Counted from the first letter of the stretch, positions 47,555 through 58,943 are shown. The stretch is 64,000 bases of DNA from a bacterium Scap17 (GCA_013376735.1 VINJ01000001.1:806001-870000); one strand, 5' to 3'. Notes: generated from the sequence alone by a model not told the origin. Program-made: numbers and translations.

Positions 47555-48283
47555 ATGGCGGCGCGTAGCACAACCGGTGCAATCTTCGGCTTCGTTCTCG
47601 GCCTTGCGCTGCTGGTTGCGGGCGGACAGGCATTGTGGACCTGGCTTGACCGCCCCATTGAGCGAGTCACCATCAAGGGTGACTTCGATCATGTCAGTGC
47701 TGCCTACCTTCAGCGTCATATCGCGCCGTTGATTCGCGGCCAGAGCTGGCTCTCCGTCCCCTTGGGCGAGGTTCGGCGTCGCGCGTTGGCGATCGATTGG
47801 CTGAGTGAAGTCAGCATATCGCGTCGCTGGCCGGATACACTCGAATTCGAGCTGTTTGAACAGCAGCCGGTGGCCTACTGGAATGATGGCGAATTGCTCA
47901 ATGTGCGCGGTGATGCCTTCCAGGCGGGCCCGGTCACGCAGCTGGGCAACCTGCCCAATCTGGCGGGGCCAAAGGGCAGTGGATCCGAAGTGCTGGCCGA
48001 GCTTGACGCGCTGCAGAGCCAGTTGGGCGGGCTGGGACTCAATGTCTCCCAGTTGCGATTGGAGCCACGTGGCGCCTGGCGCTTCCAGGTCAATGATTCA
48101 GTGTGGGTGATGCTGGGTCGCAACGATCGAGAGGCACGTCTGGCGCGTTTCATGGCAGCCTGGCAGCGGCGTCTGGGTGATGAGGCGTCGCAGATCCGCT
48201 ACATTGATCTGCGTTACCCCAACGGAGTGGCAGTGGCGTGGCATGGGGAGACGATGGCACTCGAAGAAGGCAAGGATAGTTGA
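47555..48283 (+). CDS. ftsQ: Cell division protein FtsQ
   Basis: A 242-residue bitopic protein: membrane helix near 9-30 (IFGFVLGLALLVAGGQALW), a POTRA domain (IERVTIKGDFDHVSAAYLQ...IAPLIRGQSWLSVPL) and the beta domain with LPNLAGPKGSGSEVL and DLRYPNGVAVAW. FtsQ scaffolds FtsB and FtsL at the septum. It starts 4 bp after ddlB. Unlike E. coli, where ftsQ and ftsA overlap, 289 bp follow before ftsA. Confidence 0.94.
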   Translation: MAARSTTGAIFGFVLGLALLVAGGQALWTWLDRPIERVTIKGDFDHVSAAYLQRHIAPLIRGQSWLSVPLGEVRRRALAIDWLSEVSISRRWPDTLEFELFEQQPVAYWNDGELLNVRGDAFQAGPVTQLGNLPNLAGPKGSGSEVLAELDALQSQLGGLGLNVSQLRLEPRGAWRFQVNDSVWVMLGRNDREARLARFMAAWQRRLGDEASQIRYIDLRYPNGVAVAWHGETMALEEGKDS

Positions 48284-48456
48284 GGCAAATGGCGACACTC
48301 ACTACATGCTTCATTTGCGTGTGAGCATTAGCAAAATGGCGATATCGCCAGTTTCATTTGTCGTCAATCCCGCCTATTCTAGCGGGGATTTGCGCCCCTC
48401 GGTATTTTAGGCTGGTATGCCCCAAGTGGCTGCTCCTATACTGGGAAGTCAAATCC

Positions 48457-48489
48457 CTCTGTACGGGTTAAACGGAACGTAAACCCGTT
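48457..48489 (+). promoter_or_regulatory. Inverted repeat in the ftsQ-ftsA gap
   Basis: ACGGGTT (48463-48469) and AACCCGT (48482-48488) flank AAACGGAACGTA about 85 nt before ftsA. A second small hairpin, CCCGC...GCGGG, lies near 48369-48386. The 289-bp gap is AT-richer than the genes around it and probably holds an ftsAZ promoter; I cannot assign a -35/-10 pair. Confidence 0.35.
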
Positions 48490-48572
48490 CTGGGTGGTGC
48501 GGCAGACATGGTGTCTGTCAAAGCGCGCAATTATTTTCATGATGAACCAGAATCAAGGAGCTGGCCCGACCT

Positions 48573-49853
48573 ATGGCAGGACATTCCAAATCACAGGATA
48601 TGGTGGTCGGGCTGGACATCGGAACCTCCAAGGTAGTCGCGATCGTGGGTCAGCCGACCGATGATGGCGGTATCGAAATCGCGGGAATTGGCTCCCACCC
48701 TTCACGTGGCATGAAGAAGGGCGTGGTGATCAACATCGAGTCGACCGTACAGTCGATTCAGCGCGCAGTGGAGGAGGCTGAGTTGATGGCCGGCTGCGAT
48801 ATCCACTCGGTATATGTGGGCATCGCCGGCAGTCATATCAGTTCGATGAATTCCGATGGTGTCGTGGCAATCAAGGATCGCGAAGTGACGCCGTCTGATA
48901 TCGAACGCGTGATCGACTCGGCGCGCGCTCGAGCGATTTCTGAAGGTCAGCGCATTCTTCACGTGCTGCCGCAGGAATATGCCATTGACCGTCAGGAAGG
49001 TATTCGCGAGCCGTTGGGCATGTCCGGGGTGCGTCTTGAGGCGCGCGTTCACCTGGTCACTGCCGCACTGAATGCCGTGCAGAATATCGAGAAGTGCGTG
49101 CGTCGCTGCGGGCTCGAAGTCGACGACATCATTCTCGAGCAGCTCGCCTCGAGTCATGCGGTTCTGACCGAGGATGAGCGTGAATTGGGTGTGTGCATGG
49201 TGGATATCGGCGGTGGTACCACGGATATCGCCGTCTTCACCGAAGGTGCCATTCGTCATACGGCTGTGATCCCCATCGCGGGTGATCAGGTCACGAATGA
49301 CATCGCCATGGCGCTGCGCACACCGACGCAATATGCAGAGGAAATCAAGGTCAAGTATGCCTGTGCTCTGACCCAGCTGGCCTCCAGCGACGAGACGATC
49401 AAGGTGCCGAGTGTCGGTGACCGACCGGCACGTGACCTGTCCCGTCAAGCGTTGGCAGAAGTGGTCGAGCCCAGGTATGAGGAACTGTTCACCCTGGTCC
49501 GCGATGAATTGCGTCGCAGTGGCTATGAAGATCTCGTGGCTGCGGGCGTGGTCCTGACGGGTGGAACGTCACGCATGGAAGGTGTCGTGGAGCTGGCGGA
49601 GGAGATCTTCCATATGCCGGTTCGCATCGCTTGCCCGCAAAATGTGCGTGGACTGGCGGATGTGGTCCGCAATCCGATTTATTCCACGGGTGTGGGTTTG
49701 CTACATTATGGGATGAAACAGGAGCGGCATACGCCATCCTCGACTGCGGTCGCGGTGCGCAGGGAGGAATCTGCCGCACGACGCGTTCACGGCCATGAGC
49801 ACGACACCTCCACGCTGGAGCGGATCAAGGGCTGGTTCAAGGGAAATTTCTGA
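48573..49853 (+). CDS. ftsA: Cell division protein FtsA
   Basis: A 426-residue actin-like ATPase: phosphate-1 [12 protein letters not shown], phosphate-2 [15 protein letters not shown], adenosine motif [12 protein letters not shown]. The C-terminal [12 protein letters not shown] is the amphipathic membrane-targeting helix. It tethers FtsZ to the membrane and recruits later division proteins. AAGGAG stands upstream of the ATG. ftsZ follows after 40 bp. Confidence 0.96.
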   Translation: MAGHSKSQDMVVGLDIGTSKVVAIVGQPTDDGGIEIAGIGSHPSRGMKKGVVINIESTVQSIQRAVEEAELMAGCDIHSVYVGIAGSHISSMNSDGVVAIKDREVTPSDIERVIDSARARAISEGQRILHVLPQEYAIDRQEGIREPLGMSGVRLEARVHLVTAALNAVQNIEKCVRRCGLEVDDIILEQLASSHAVLTEDERELGVCMVDIGGGTTDIAVFTEGAIRHTAVIPIAGDQVTNDIAMALRTPTQYAEEIKVKYACALTQLASSDETIKVPSVGDRPARDLSRQALAEVVEPRYEELFTLVRDELRRSGYEDLVAAGVVLTGGTSRMEGVVELAEEIFHMPVRIACPQNVRGLADVVRNPIYSTGVGLLHYGMKQERHTPSSTAVAVRREESAARRVHGHEHDTSTLERIKGWFKGNF

Positions 49854-49893
49854 CAGGGATTACAGAAAGACTGTGATCCAGGAGACAGGGCAT

Positions 49894-51060
49894 ATGTTCG
49901 AACTGGTAGATAACGCACCCTCCAGCAGCGCGGTCATCAAGGTGATCGGTGTTGGCGGCGGCGGTGGTAACGCCGTCAATCACATGGTCGAGAGCAACAT
50001 AGAAGGCGTCGAGTTCATCTGCGCCAACACCGATGCTCAGGCGCTCAAGCGCGTAGCCGCCAAGACTGTCCTTCAGCTGGGCAGTGAAATCACCAAGGGG
50101 CTTGGCGCTGGCGCCAACCCGGAAGTGGGCCGCCAGGCGGCGATGGAAGATCGTGAGCGTATCGTCGAGCTGCTGCAAGGCGCCGACATGGTCTTCATCA
50201 CCGCTGGTATGGGGGGAGGTACCGGTACCGGCGGTGCTCCTGTCGTGGCGCAGGTCGCCAAGGAACTGGGTATCCTGACCGTGGCCGTCGTCACGCGTCC
50301 GTTCCCGTTCGAAGGGCCGCGTCGTCAGAAGGCGGCGGAGCAGGGCATGAAGGAGCTCTCCGAGCACGTCGACTCCCTGATCACCATCCCCAACGAGAAG
50401 CTGCTGTCAGTGCTGGGCAAGAGCGCCAGCCTGCTGAGCGCCTTCAGTGCCGCCAACGACGTGTTGCTGGGTGCCGTACAGGGGATTGCGGAGCTGATCA
50501 CCAGCCCGGGCATCATCAACGTCGATTTCGCCGACGTGCGCACTGTCATGTCCGAGATGGGCATGGCGATGATGGGGACCGGTGACGCCATCGGCGAGAA
50601 CCGTGCTCGTGAAGCCGCCGAGAAGGCCATTCGCAGCCCGCTGCTCGAAGACATCGATCTGCACGGCGCGCGCGGTATCCTGGTCAACATCACGGCAGGC
50701 CCGGATCTCTCCATCGGTGAATTCAACGATGTGGGTGCCACCGTGCAGGAGTTCGCTTCTCCGGACGCCACCATCGTGGTCGGGACGTCCATCGACATGG
50801 ACATGACCGACGAGCTGCGTGTCACTGTCGTGGCGGCCGGGCTTGACGGTCGCGTCGAGAAGCCGGCGGCGCGTGAAACGGCACCGGCCAAGCGTACCGT
50901 CGAGAAGCCGGCAGACTACCGTAGCCTGCAGACGCCGACGGTCACCCGTCAGGCCAAGGAAGAGCAGGAAGCGGCAGCCAAGAAGCCGGAGCCGCGCAAG
51001 TCGCGTGATATGGATGACTATCTCGATATCCCGGCCTTCCTGCGTCGCCAGGCTGACTGA
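49894..51060 (+). CDS. ftsZ: Cell division GTPase FtsZ
   Basis: A 388-residue tubulin homologue. GTP loops are [12 protein letters not shown] and the signature GGGTGTG (107-113); the T7 loop reads [12 protein letters not shown] with the catalytic aspartates. A Lys/Glu/Ala-rich linker leads to the conserved C-terminal peptide [14 protein letters not shown] that binds FtsA and ZipA. It forms the Z ring. AGGAG is upstream of the ATG at 49894; the frame open further upstream overlaps ftsA and is not used. Confidence 0.98.
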   Translation: MFELVDNAPSSSAVIKVIGVGGGGGNAVNHMVESNIEGVEFICANTDAQALKRVAAKTVLQLGSEITKGLGAGANPEVGRQAAMEDRERIVELLQGADMVFITAGMGGGTGTGGAPVVAQVAKELGILTVAVVTRPFPFEGPRRQKAAEQGMKELSEHVDSLITIPNEKLLSVLGKSASLLSAFSAANDVLLGAVQGIAELITSPGIINVDFADVRTVMSEMGMAMMGTGDAIGENRAREAAEKAIRSPLLEDIDLHGARGILVNITAGPDLSIGEFNDVGATVQEFASPDATIVVGTSIDMDMTDELRVTVVAAGLDGRVEKPAARETAPAKRTVEKPADYRSLQTPTVTRQAKEEQEAAAKKPEPRKSRDMDDYLDIPAFLRRQAD

Positions 51061-51510
51061 TGTGCACTGACTGACACGTCATTGACGCTCATGTGCCAGT
51101 CGGCATGAGGCTAAGATGACACGGCTCATCGTGAGTCTGACTTCACCCATCCGGGGCTTCCCGGGTGGGTGAAGTCGTTTCCGGGGCAGACAAAAGGGGC
51201 TTTCGCAGCCGGCGCGGGGCGCTGCCTGTGCGTCGCGGGAGCATCCGCCAGTGGCGTGGGTGTGCAAGGAGGAGAGGCTTCAAGCTGTCTTGCACATTGA
51301 TTATCGTTTTATGGCAGTGCGAGTGAGAACTGTTTGGTGATTGCGTGTTCATACTCAGCACGAGGCCAGCAGGCACGAGGGTCAGCCTCAATGGTGCTCG
51401 AAAGGCAATGTTGAATTTCCCTAACAGCGGCAGGTGACAATTTGTTGAATTCCTGCATTGCTGTTATCATGAACACTGTTTCCAAATTCAGGCTGACTGG
51501 CTATCTCCCT
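51061..51510. other. 450-bp spacer between ftsZ and lpxC
   Basis: No gene seen. It contains the dcw terminator (51139-51176) and must contain the lpxC promoter. TATCAT at 51475-51480 is a possible -10 box without a convincing -35. No clear Shine-Dalgarno stands before the lpxC ATG. Confidence 0.45.
51139..51176 (+). terminator. Terminator closing the dcw cluster after ftsZ
   Basis: GACTTCACCCA ... TGGGTGAAGTC, an 11-bp perfect outer stem with an inner CCGG/CCGG pairing, followed by GTTT. It lies about 80 bp past the ftsZ stop. Confidence 0.75.
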
Positions 51511-52422
51511 ATGATTCGACAAAAAACACTCCAGAATACGATCCGCGCCACAGGCGTTGGTCTGCACTCAGGTGACAAGGTTTACCTGACGCTGCGTCCC
51601 GCTCCGGTCAACACCGGCATCGTCTTCATCCGTACCGATCTCGAGCCGCAGGCTCATATCCGTGCCGATGCGATGAGCGTCCGTGACACCACCATGTGCA
51701 CCGCCGTCTCCAACGGTGAAGCCAAGGTGACCACCGTCGAGCACCTGATGTCCGCCTTCGCAGGCTTGGGCATCGACAACTGCTTCGTCGAGCTGTCCGC
51801 GCCGGAAGTGCCGATCATGGACGGCAGCGCCGGTCCGTTCGTCTTCCTGATCCAGTCCGCTGGTATCCAGGAGCAATCGTCGCTCAAGAAGTTCATCCGC
51901 ATCAAGCGCGAGATCGAAGTGCGTGATGGTGACAAGGTCGCGACCTTCCTGCCGCACAACGGTTTCAAGGTGTCCTTCGCCATCGACTTCGATCACCCGG
52001 TGTTCGAGCAGCAGAAGCAGACCACCACGGTCGACTTCTCTACCACCTCCTTCGTCAAGGAAGTGTCTCGCGCGCGTACCTTCGGTTTCATGCGTGATCT
52101 CGAGTTCCTGCGCTCCCAGAACCTCGCGCTGGGCGGAAGCCTCGACAACGCCATCGTCGTCGATGACTATCGCATCCTCAACGATGAAGGCCTGCGTTAC
52201 GACGATGAGTTCGTCAAGCACAAGGTGTTGGACGCCATCGGTGACCTCTACCAGCTGGGTCACAGCATCATCGGTGAGTTCCGTGGCTACAAGTCCGGTC
52301 ATGGCCTCAACAACATGCTGTGCCGCGCGCTGCTGGAAAATGCCGACAGCTACGAGATCGTCACCTTCGAGAACTCCGATGCGATGCCGATTTCCTATGC
52401 CTCTCCGGCGCTTGCCGTCTGA
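51511..52422 (+). CDS. lpxC: UDP-3-O-acyl-GlcNAc deacetylase LpxC
   Basis: A 303-residue zinc deacetylase starting [21 protein letters not shown]. Zinc ligands H78 ([15 protein letters not shown]), H237 and D241 (HKVLDAIGD) and the catalytic H264 (KSGHGLNN) are present. It commits UDP-acyl-GlcNAc to lipid A. In E. coli its level is set by FtsH through a C-terminal degron; the end here is SYASPALAV. The ATG at 51511 matches the family start; earlier in-frame starts are not used. Confidence 0.97.
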   Translation: MIRQKTLQNTIRATGVGLHSGDKVYLTLRPAPVNTGIVFIRTDLEPQAHIRADAMSVRDTTMCTAVSNGEAKVTTVEHLMSAFAGLGIDNCFVELSAPEVPIMDGSAGPFVFLIQSAGIQEQSSLKKFIRIKREIEVRDGDKVATFLPHNGFKVSFAIDFDHPVFEQQKQTTTVDFSTTSFVKEVSRARTFGFMRDLEFLRSQNLALGGSLDNAIVVDDYRILNDEGLRYDDEFVKHKVLDAIGDLYQLGHSIIGEFRGYKSGHGLNNMLCRALLENADSYEIVTFENSDAMPISYASPALAV

Positions 52423-52571
52423 GTCGAGGCCAATGACATCTGCGAAAGCTGCAAGACGAGGTATTTCAGAAGAAAAGCACTCAGAGAGACAGTACGAGCA
52501 GAACACTGTGACCTAGCCCGTCCAGCCTGACAGCACTGCTCCGGCCTTAGCCAGCCGGAGATGGAAACGAC

Positions 52572-52608
52572 AACAGCCACGCCGCCCTTCTGGGCGGCGT
52601 GGCTGTTT
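52572..52608. terminator. Bidirectional terminator between lpxC and dciA
   Basis: AACAGCCACGCCGCCC, loop TTCT, GGGCGGCGTGGCTGTT then T: a perfect 16-bp stem between convergent lpxC and dciA. Confidence 0.88.
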
Positions 52609-52638
52609 GCATGCAAGACAAGAATTGCTTGAGTTGGC

Positions 52639-53118
52639 TCAGGGGGTCTCGGCGTCTTCGCTCGAATCCGATGCGTGGGCCGCCAGTCGCTCCAGGGCGA
52701 GGCGTAGGCGCTCGTCCCGGGTGTGGGAGGCGCAATCCATCAGGTGTTCCGCGGCAGCCTCTGGCAGGTGGCGCGGTTGGCGTGCGGGCACGAAGGCCGG
52801 GCGGATCGGGCGGACCTTGAAGGCCAGGCGGGTGAGGGTGGCAAGCTCTGGAAGCTCGCGCAGTACACTGATCAGGCGACGCTGTTCATAGCGCAGCCAG
52901 GTCAGCCAGGAGGCGCGGCTGGTGATCAACGTCAAGGTGTCATCGTGATAGCCGCCGACGAAGACCTGTTCCTGCATGTCCTTGGGCAGTGCAGCACGCA
53001 GGTGCAGCTGGGCCTGCTCGAGCATGCGCGCCTGGCGCATGACACCGCCAAGTTGCCCCTTGCCGTTCAACAGGCGCGCCGCGGGCTGGGCGCGGAAACG
53101 CTTAGCCTTTATACTCAT
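52639..53118 (-). CDS. dciA: DUF721 protein, probable DnaB helicase loader DciA
   Basis: A 159-residue DUF721 protein: MLEQAQLHLRAALPKDMQEQ, then the KH-like core DDTLTLITSRASWLTWLRYEQRRLI (quoted in part) and LTRLAFKVRP, with an alanine-rich charged C-terminus. DciA is the replicative helicase loader of bacteria without DnaC. The homologue is at the same place (lpxC-DUF721-secA) in pseudomonads. The ATG at 53118 gives MSIKAKRFRAQP; longer starts are unsupported. Its start codon is 62 bp from the divergent ORF before secA, so the two share a short promoter region. Confidence 0.85.
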   Translation of the reverse strand: MSIKAKRFRAQPAARLLNGKGQLGGVMRQARMLEQAQLHLRAALPKDMQEQVFVGGYHDDTLTLITSRASWLTWLRYEQRRLISVLRELPELATLTRLAFKVRPIRPAFVPARQPRHLPEAAAEHLMDCASHTRDERLRLALERLAAHASDSSEDAETP

Positions 53119-53180
53119 GGGCTTGCATGCCGGTTCAGTGATTTCCGGCAATCTATCATGAGCGGGAGTCCGGCAACAGC

Positions 53181-53561
53181 ATGAGCCTTGTCGATGCCAC
53201 AGCACGCCCTCGTGCGTTACCGGGTTCCGGTAGCGGCGCTTCGCGTCGCTGGTCGGTACGCACGGCGCCGCGCTGGCTGCTGGCAGGTCTGCTGCTCAGC
53301 TGTCTGTTCCCCGCTGGACTGAGCGCGGCGCAGGTCGAGCGCGTCAATCTGACACTGGCCAGCATCCAGTTGCTGGCACCCTCGGTGATTCGTGCCGAGA
53401 GTCGCCGTCAGGGGCTGCGCTGTCTGCGCAAGCGGGTGCGCCGTGCGCCCCAGGCCAGTCCCAACCTCCCGCGACAGCGCTCCTTCGTTTCCTGCACACG
53501 CGTCCTGCTGCGTGGCCTCGTCAACGCCATCGCGCCGCGTGCGCCGCCCATTCTGTCCTGA
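53181..53561 (+). CDS. Putative SecM-like translation-arrest leader peptide upstream of secA (RAPP type)
   Basis: A 126-residue ORF that I do not recognise as a named family. An Arg-rich n-region (about 1-31) leads to a hydrophobic stretch WLLAGLLLSCLFPAGLSA ending in an Ala-x-Ala-like site, so it should enter the Sec pathway. The rest is basic (RRQGLRCLRKRVRRAP). The C-terminus reads NAIAPRAPPILS: R120-A121-P122-P123 then three residues. RAPP is the core of the proteobacterial arrest peptides ApdA/ApdP, and the position between lpxC and secA is that of SecM in E. coli. Codon use is GC3-rich as in neighbours. The SecM arrest motif itself (FxxxxWIxxxxGIRAGP) is absent. Function is inference. 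Confidence 0.7.
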   Translation: MSLVDATARPRALPGSGSGASRRWSVRTAPRWLLAGLLLSCLFPAGLSAAQVERVNLTLASIQLLAPSVIRAESRRQGLRCLRKRVRRAPQASPNLPRQRSFVSCTRVLLRGLVNAIAPRAPPILS

Positions 53562-53735
53562 CACCCCGTTCATCGTTCGCGCTGAGAATGATGAGGTTCG
53601 TTTTTTCTTTCGAGCGTAATGCCTGATGGGCCCCGGGCCACATCGAGCTGCTTGTCATCGCGTTTGGCGGCAGCGCTTGAGTGTCATGATATGTGAAGGC
53701 GTGCCCCGACCCCGGGTTACGTACAAGGACAGAAT
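53550..53735 (+). promoter_or_regulatory. Predicted long-range RNA switch sequestering the secA ribosome binding site
   Basis: ATTCTGTCCT (53550-53559), which encodes the last three residues of the upstream ORF and the first base of its stop, is the exact reverse complement of AGGACAGAAT (53726-53735), which holds the secA Shine-Dalgarno AGGA and abuts its ATG. The 10-bp helix would close secA translation. A ribosome with P122 in the P site (codon 53544-53546) would cover about up to 53559 and free the site. The pairing is seen; the regulation is inference. Confidence 0.65.
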
Positions 53736-56498
<2,763 letters not shown>

Positions 56499-56516
56499 CA
56501 CTGAGCCATACAGCCT

Positions 56517-56548
56517 CCCTGCGAGTCATGTCGACTCGGCTCGCAGGG
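56517..56548 (+). terminator. Hairpin between secA and argJ
   Basis: CCCTGCGAG / CTCGCAGGG, a 9-bp stem with an inner GAGTC/GACTC pairing, 20 bp past the secA stop; no T run follows. Confidence 0.5.
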
Positions 56549-56587
56549 GGCAGTAGTCACAGAACACCATGATTGGAGACGTGAGCG

Positions 56588-57811
56588 ATGGCGGTAGGGC
56601 CTTCCACTTTTCCCGCTGACATGCCGGCGATTGCCGGCTTTCAGATCGGGGTTGCTGAAGCCGGTATCAAGAAGCCGGGTCGTCGTGATCTGGTGATCAT
56701 GGCCCTCGAGGCAGGGTCGCGTCTTGCAGGCACTTTCACCCGCAACGCCTTCTGCGCGGCGCCGGTTCATGTCGCACGTGAGCACCTCACGGCAGGCGTC
56801 GCAGGGCCGCGTTATCTGGTGATCAACACCGGCAATGCCAATGCGGGGACTGGGGAGCAGGGCATGACCGATGCTCGCGCGACCTGCCAGGCATTGGCAG
56901 AGATCGTCGGCTGTGATGCTCGGGCAGTGCTGCCGTTCTCGACAGGCGTGATCGGTGAACCCTTGCCGATGGACCGCCTGACGGCGGCGTTGCCGACAGC
57001 CTTTGCCAACCTGGGCGAGGGCGACTGGTCTGCCGCGGCGCATGGGATCATGACCACCGATACGCGGCCCAAGGGCAGCTGGCGGACACTGACGCTGAGC
57101 AATGGCGAGAGCGTGACGCTGGCAGGTGTCTCCAAGGGCTCCGGCATGATCTGCCCGAACATGGCGACCATGCTGGGCTTCGTGGCCACCGATGCTGATC
57201 TCGCCATCGATCAGGCGGCGCTTGATGCCATGCTGCGCCGGGTGGTGGTCAAGAGCTTCAACAGCATCACCGTCGATTCCGATACCTCCACCAATGACGC
57301 CTGCATGCTGGCTGTCACGGGGCAGGCCGGACGTGTCGAGGGTGAAGACCTGATCGCGTTCGAGGCCGCTCTGGCGGAAGTCATGCTCGAGCTGGCTCAG
57401 GCCATCATTCGTGATGGCGAGGGGGCGACCAAGTTCGTCACCATCGAGGTCAGCGAGGCGCGTTCACAGGAAGAGGCGCGTGCCGTCGGCTTTACCGTCG
57501 CGCACTCGCCGCTGGTCAAGACAGCCCTCTATGCCAGCGACGCCAACTGGGGGCGCATTCTGGCGGCCGTCGGACGTGCGCCGCTGGAAGCGCTGGATGT
57601 CACGGGTGTCGCGATCACGCTCAATGGCGTCACCATCGTCGAACAGGGCGGCCGTGCCGACAGCTATACCGAAGCCGCCGGCAGTGCCGCCATGGCCGAG
57701 GAGGAGCTGGTGATCGGCATCCGCCTGGGACGTGGACAGCAGGAAGCTCGCATCTGGACATCGGATCTGTCCCACGATTACGTCTCGATCAACGCTGATT
57801 ATCGTAGCTGA
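56588..57811 (+). CDS. argJ: Bifunctional ornithine acetyltransferase / N-acetylglutamate synthase ArgJ
   Basis: A 407-residue Ntn-like acyltransferase. The autocleavage site lies before T194 in KGSGMICPNMATMLGF, which gives alpha and beta chains. VINTGNANAGTG and DSDTSTNDAC are family motifs. It recycles the acetyl group in arginine synthesis. Whether it also uses acetyl-CoA (bifunctional) is not decided by sequence; the assignment follows pseudomonad homologues. The order secA-argJ-mutT matches Pseudomonas. Confidence 0.95.
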   Translation: MAVGPSTFPADMPAIAGFQIGVAEAGIKKPGRRDLVIMALEAGSRLAGTFTRNAFCAAPVHVAREHLTAGVAGPRYLVINTGNANAGTGEQGMTDARATCQALAEIVGCDARAVLPFSTGVIGEPLPMDRLTAALPTAFANLGEGDWSAAAHGIMTTDTRPKGSWRTLTLSNGESVTLAGVSKGSGMICPNMATMLGFVATDADLAIDQAALDAMLRRVVVKSFNSITVDSDTSTNDACMLAVTGQAGRVEGEDLIAFEAALAEVMLELAQAIIRDGEGATKFVTIEVSEARSQEEARAVGFTVAHSPLVKTALYASDANWGRILAAVGRAPLEALDVTGVAITLNGVTIVEQGGRADSYTEAAGSAAMAEEELVIGIRLGRGQQEARIWTSDLSHDYVSINADYRS

Positions 57812-57918
57812 CGCCCGAGGGCGAAGGCCTACGCTGAAGCGGTAATGCAATATCTCCCGCAGGCTTCGCCTCTCGAGGCGGAGTCGGATGTACAACGCGA
57901 GTCAAAGGTACAGGCATC

Positions 57919-58872
57919 ATGCCGAAGCGAAGGGTTCACGTGGCGGCTGCCGCCATCTTAAACGAACAGGGCCAGGTCCTGATTGCACGTCGTCCCTCGA
58001 CGGTGGATCAGGGCGGCTTGTGGGAGTTTCCGGGTGGCAAGCTGGCGCCTTACGAAACCGGTCTGGAAGCGCTCAAGCGTGAGCTGTGCGAAGAGCTGGG
58101 CATCGAGATCATTCGTGCTCAGCCGCTGATCCGTATTCATCACGAATATCCGGACAAGCACATCCTGCTGGATGTGTGGGAAACGCGTCAGTTCACTGGC
58201 GAGCCCTTTGGTCGTGAAGGGCAGGCAGTGCGCTGGGTCGAGATCGAGGATCTCTACAAGTACGCCTTCCCGGCGGCGAATCTGCCGATTCTGCGGGCGG
58301 TCTCGCTGCCGCGCGAGTATCTGATCACGCCGGAAGAGGTCGATGAGGACGTCTTCGAGACGCGTCTGACGCGTGCATTGGATGAGGATGGCGTGCGTCT
58401 GGTCCAGCTGCGCGCCAAGGAGCTGGATGAGGCGGCCTATATCGCGCGTGCCGAGAAGGCGCTGGCGATCTGTCATGCGCGTGGTGCCCGTCTGCTGCTC
58501 AATGCCGAACCCTCCATGCTCGACAAGGTCGATGCGGATGGTATCCACCTGACCAGCGTGCGTCTGGCGGAGCTGGCGGAAAAGGGCGAGCGTCCGATTG
58601 CCGCCAACAAGTGGCTGTCTGCCTCTACCCACGATCAGCAGCAGCTGGATCAGGCCGGTCGTGTGGCGTGTGACTTCGTGTCACTGTCACCGCTGCGTGT
58701 GACGCCGTCGCACCCGGAGCGTCCACCGCTGGGCTGGCACGACTTCCAGGGGCTGGTCGAGCAGGCGTGTATGCCGGTCTATGCGCTGGGTGGCATGTCC
58801 CGCCATGACAGCGACCACGCACGCGCCGTCGGTGCCCAGGGTATCGCCTCGATCCGTGATTTCTGGAAGTGA
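57919..58872 (+). CDS. Nudix (MutT) hydrolase fused to a ThiE-like domain
   Basis: A 317-residue two-domain protein. Residues about 5-130 are a MutT-type Nudix domain: the Nudix box GGKLAPYETGLEALKRELCEELGI has all G, E and REL-EE positions (quoted over two pieces: GGKLAPYETGLEALK, RELCEELGI). Residues about 140-317 resemble thiamine-phosphate synthase (LVQLRAKELDEAAY, DGIHLTSVRL, VYALGGMSRHDSDHARAVGA). The Nudix part should clean 8-oxo-dGTP; the activity of the ThiE-like half is unproven. The same fusion occurs next to argJ in pseudomonads. Confidence 0.9.
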   Translation: MPKRRVHVAAAAILNEQGQVLIARRPSTVDQGGLWEFPGGKLAPYETGLEALKRELCEELGIEIIRAQPLIRIHHEYPDKHILLDVWETRQFTGEPFGREGQAVRWVEIEDLYKYAFPAANLPILRAVSLPREYLITPEEVDEDVFETRLTRALDEDGVRLVQLRAKELDEAAYIARAEKALAICHARGARLLLNAEPSMLDKVDADGIHLTSVRLAELAEKGERPIAANKWLSASTHDQQQLDQAGRVACDFVSLSPLRVTPSHPERPPLGWHDFQGLVEQACMPVYALGGMSRHDSDHARAVGAQGIASIRDFWK

Positions 58873-58901
58873 TGCTCGCGCGTTGATGGCAGTTGCCTGA
58901 A

Positions 58902-58943
58902 CAAAAAAAGACCCTCGAGGCTAGCCTCGAGGGTCTTTTTTTG
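58902..58943. terminator. Bidirectional terminator between the Nudix gene and yacG
   Basis: CAAAAAAAGACCCTCGAGGC, loop TA, GCCTCGAGGGTCTTTTTTTG: a perfect 20-bp stem with a seven-base A tract and a seven-base T tract, active for both strands. Confidence 0.93.

Noticed and set aside
53181-53561. Reading the secA-upstream ORF as a true SecM orthologue
   Set aside because: The SecM arrest consensus FxxxxWIxxxxGIRAGP is absent; the C-terminus carries RAPP instead, so it is listed as SecM-like only by position and logic.
53181-53561. Reading the same ORF as a lipoprotein
   Set aside because: LLSC in the hydrophobic stretch resembles a lipobox, but the hydrophobic segment continues past the cysteine and an Ala-rich cleavage site follows.
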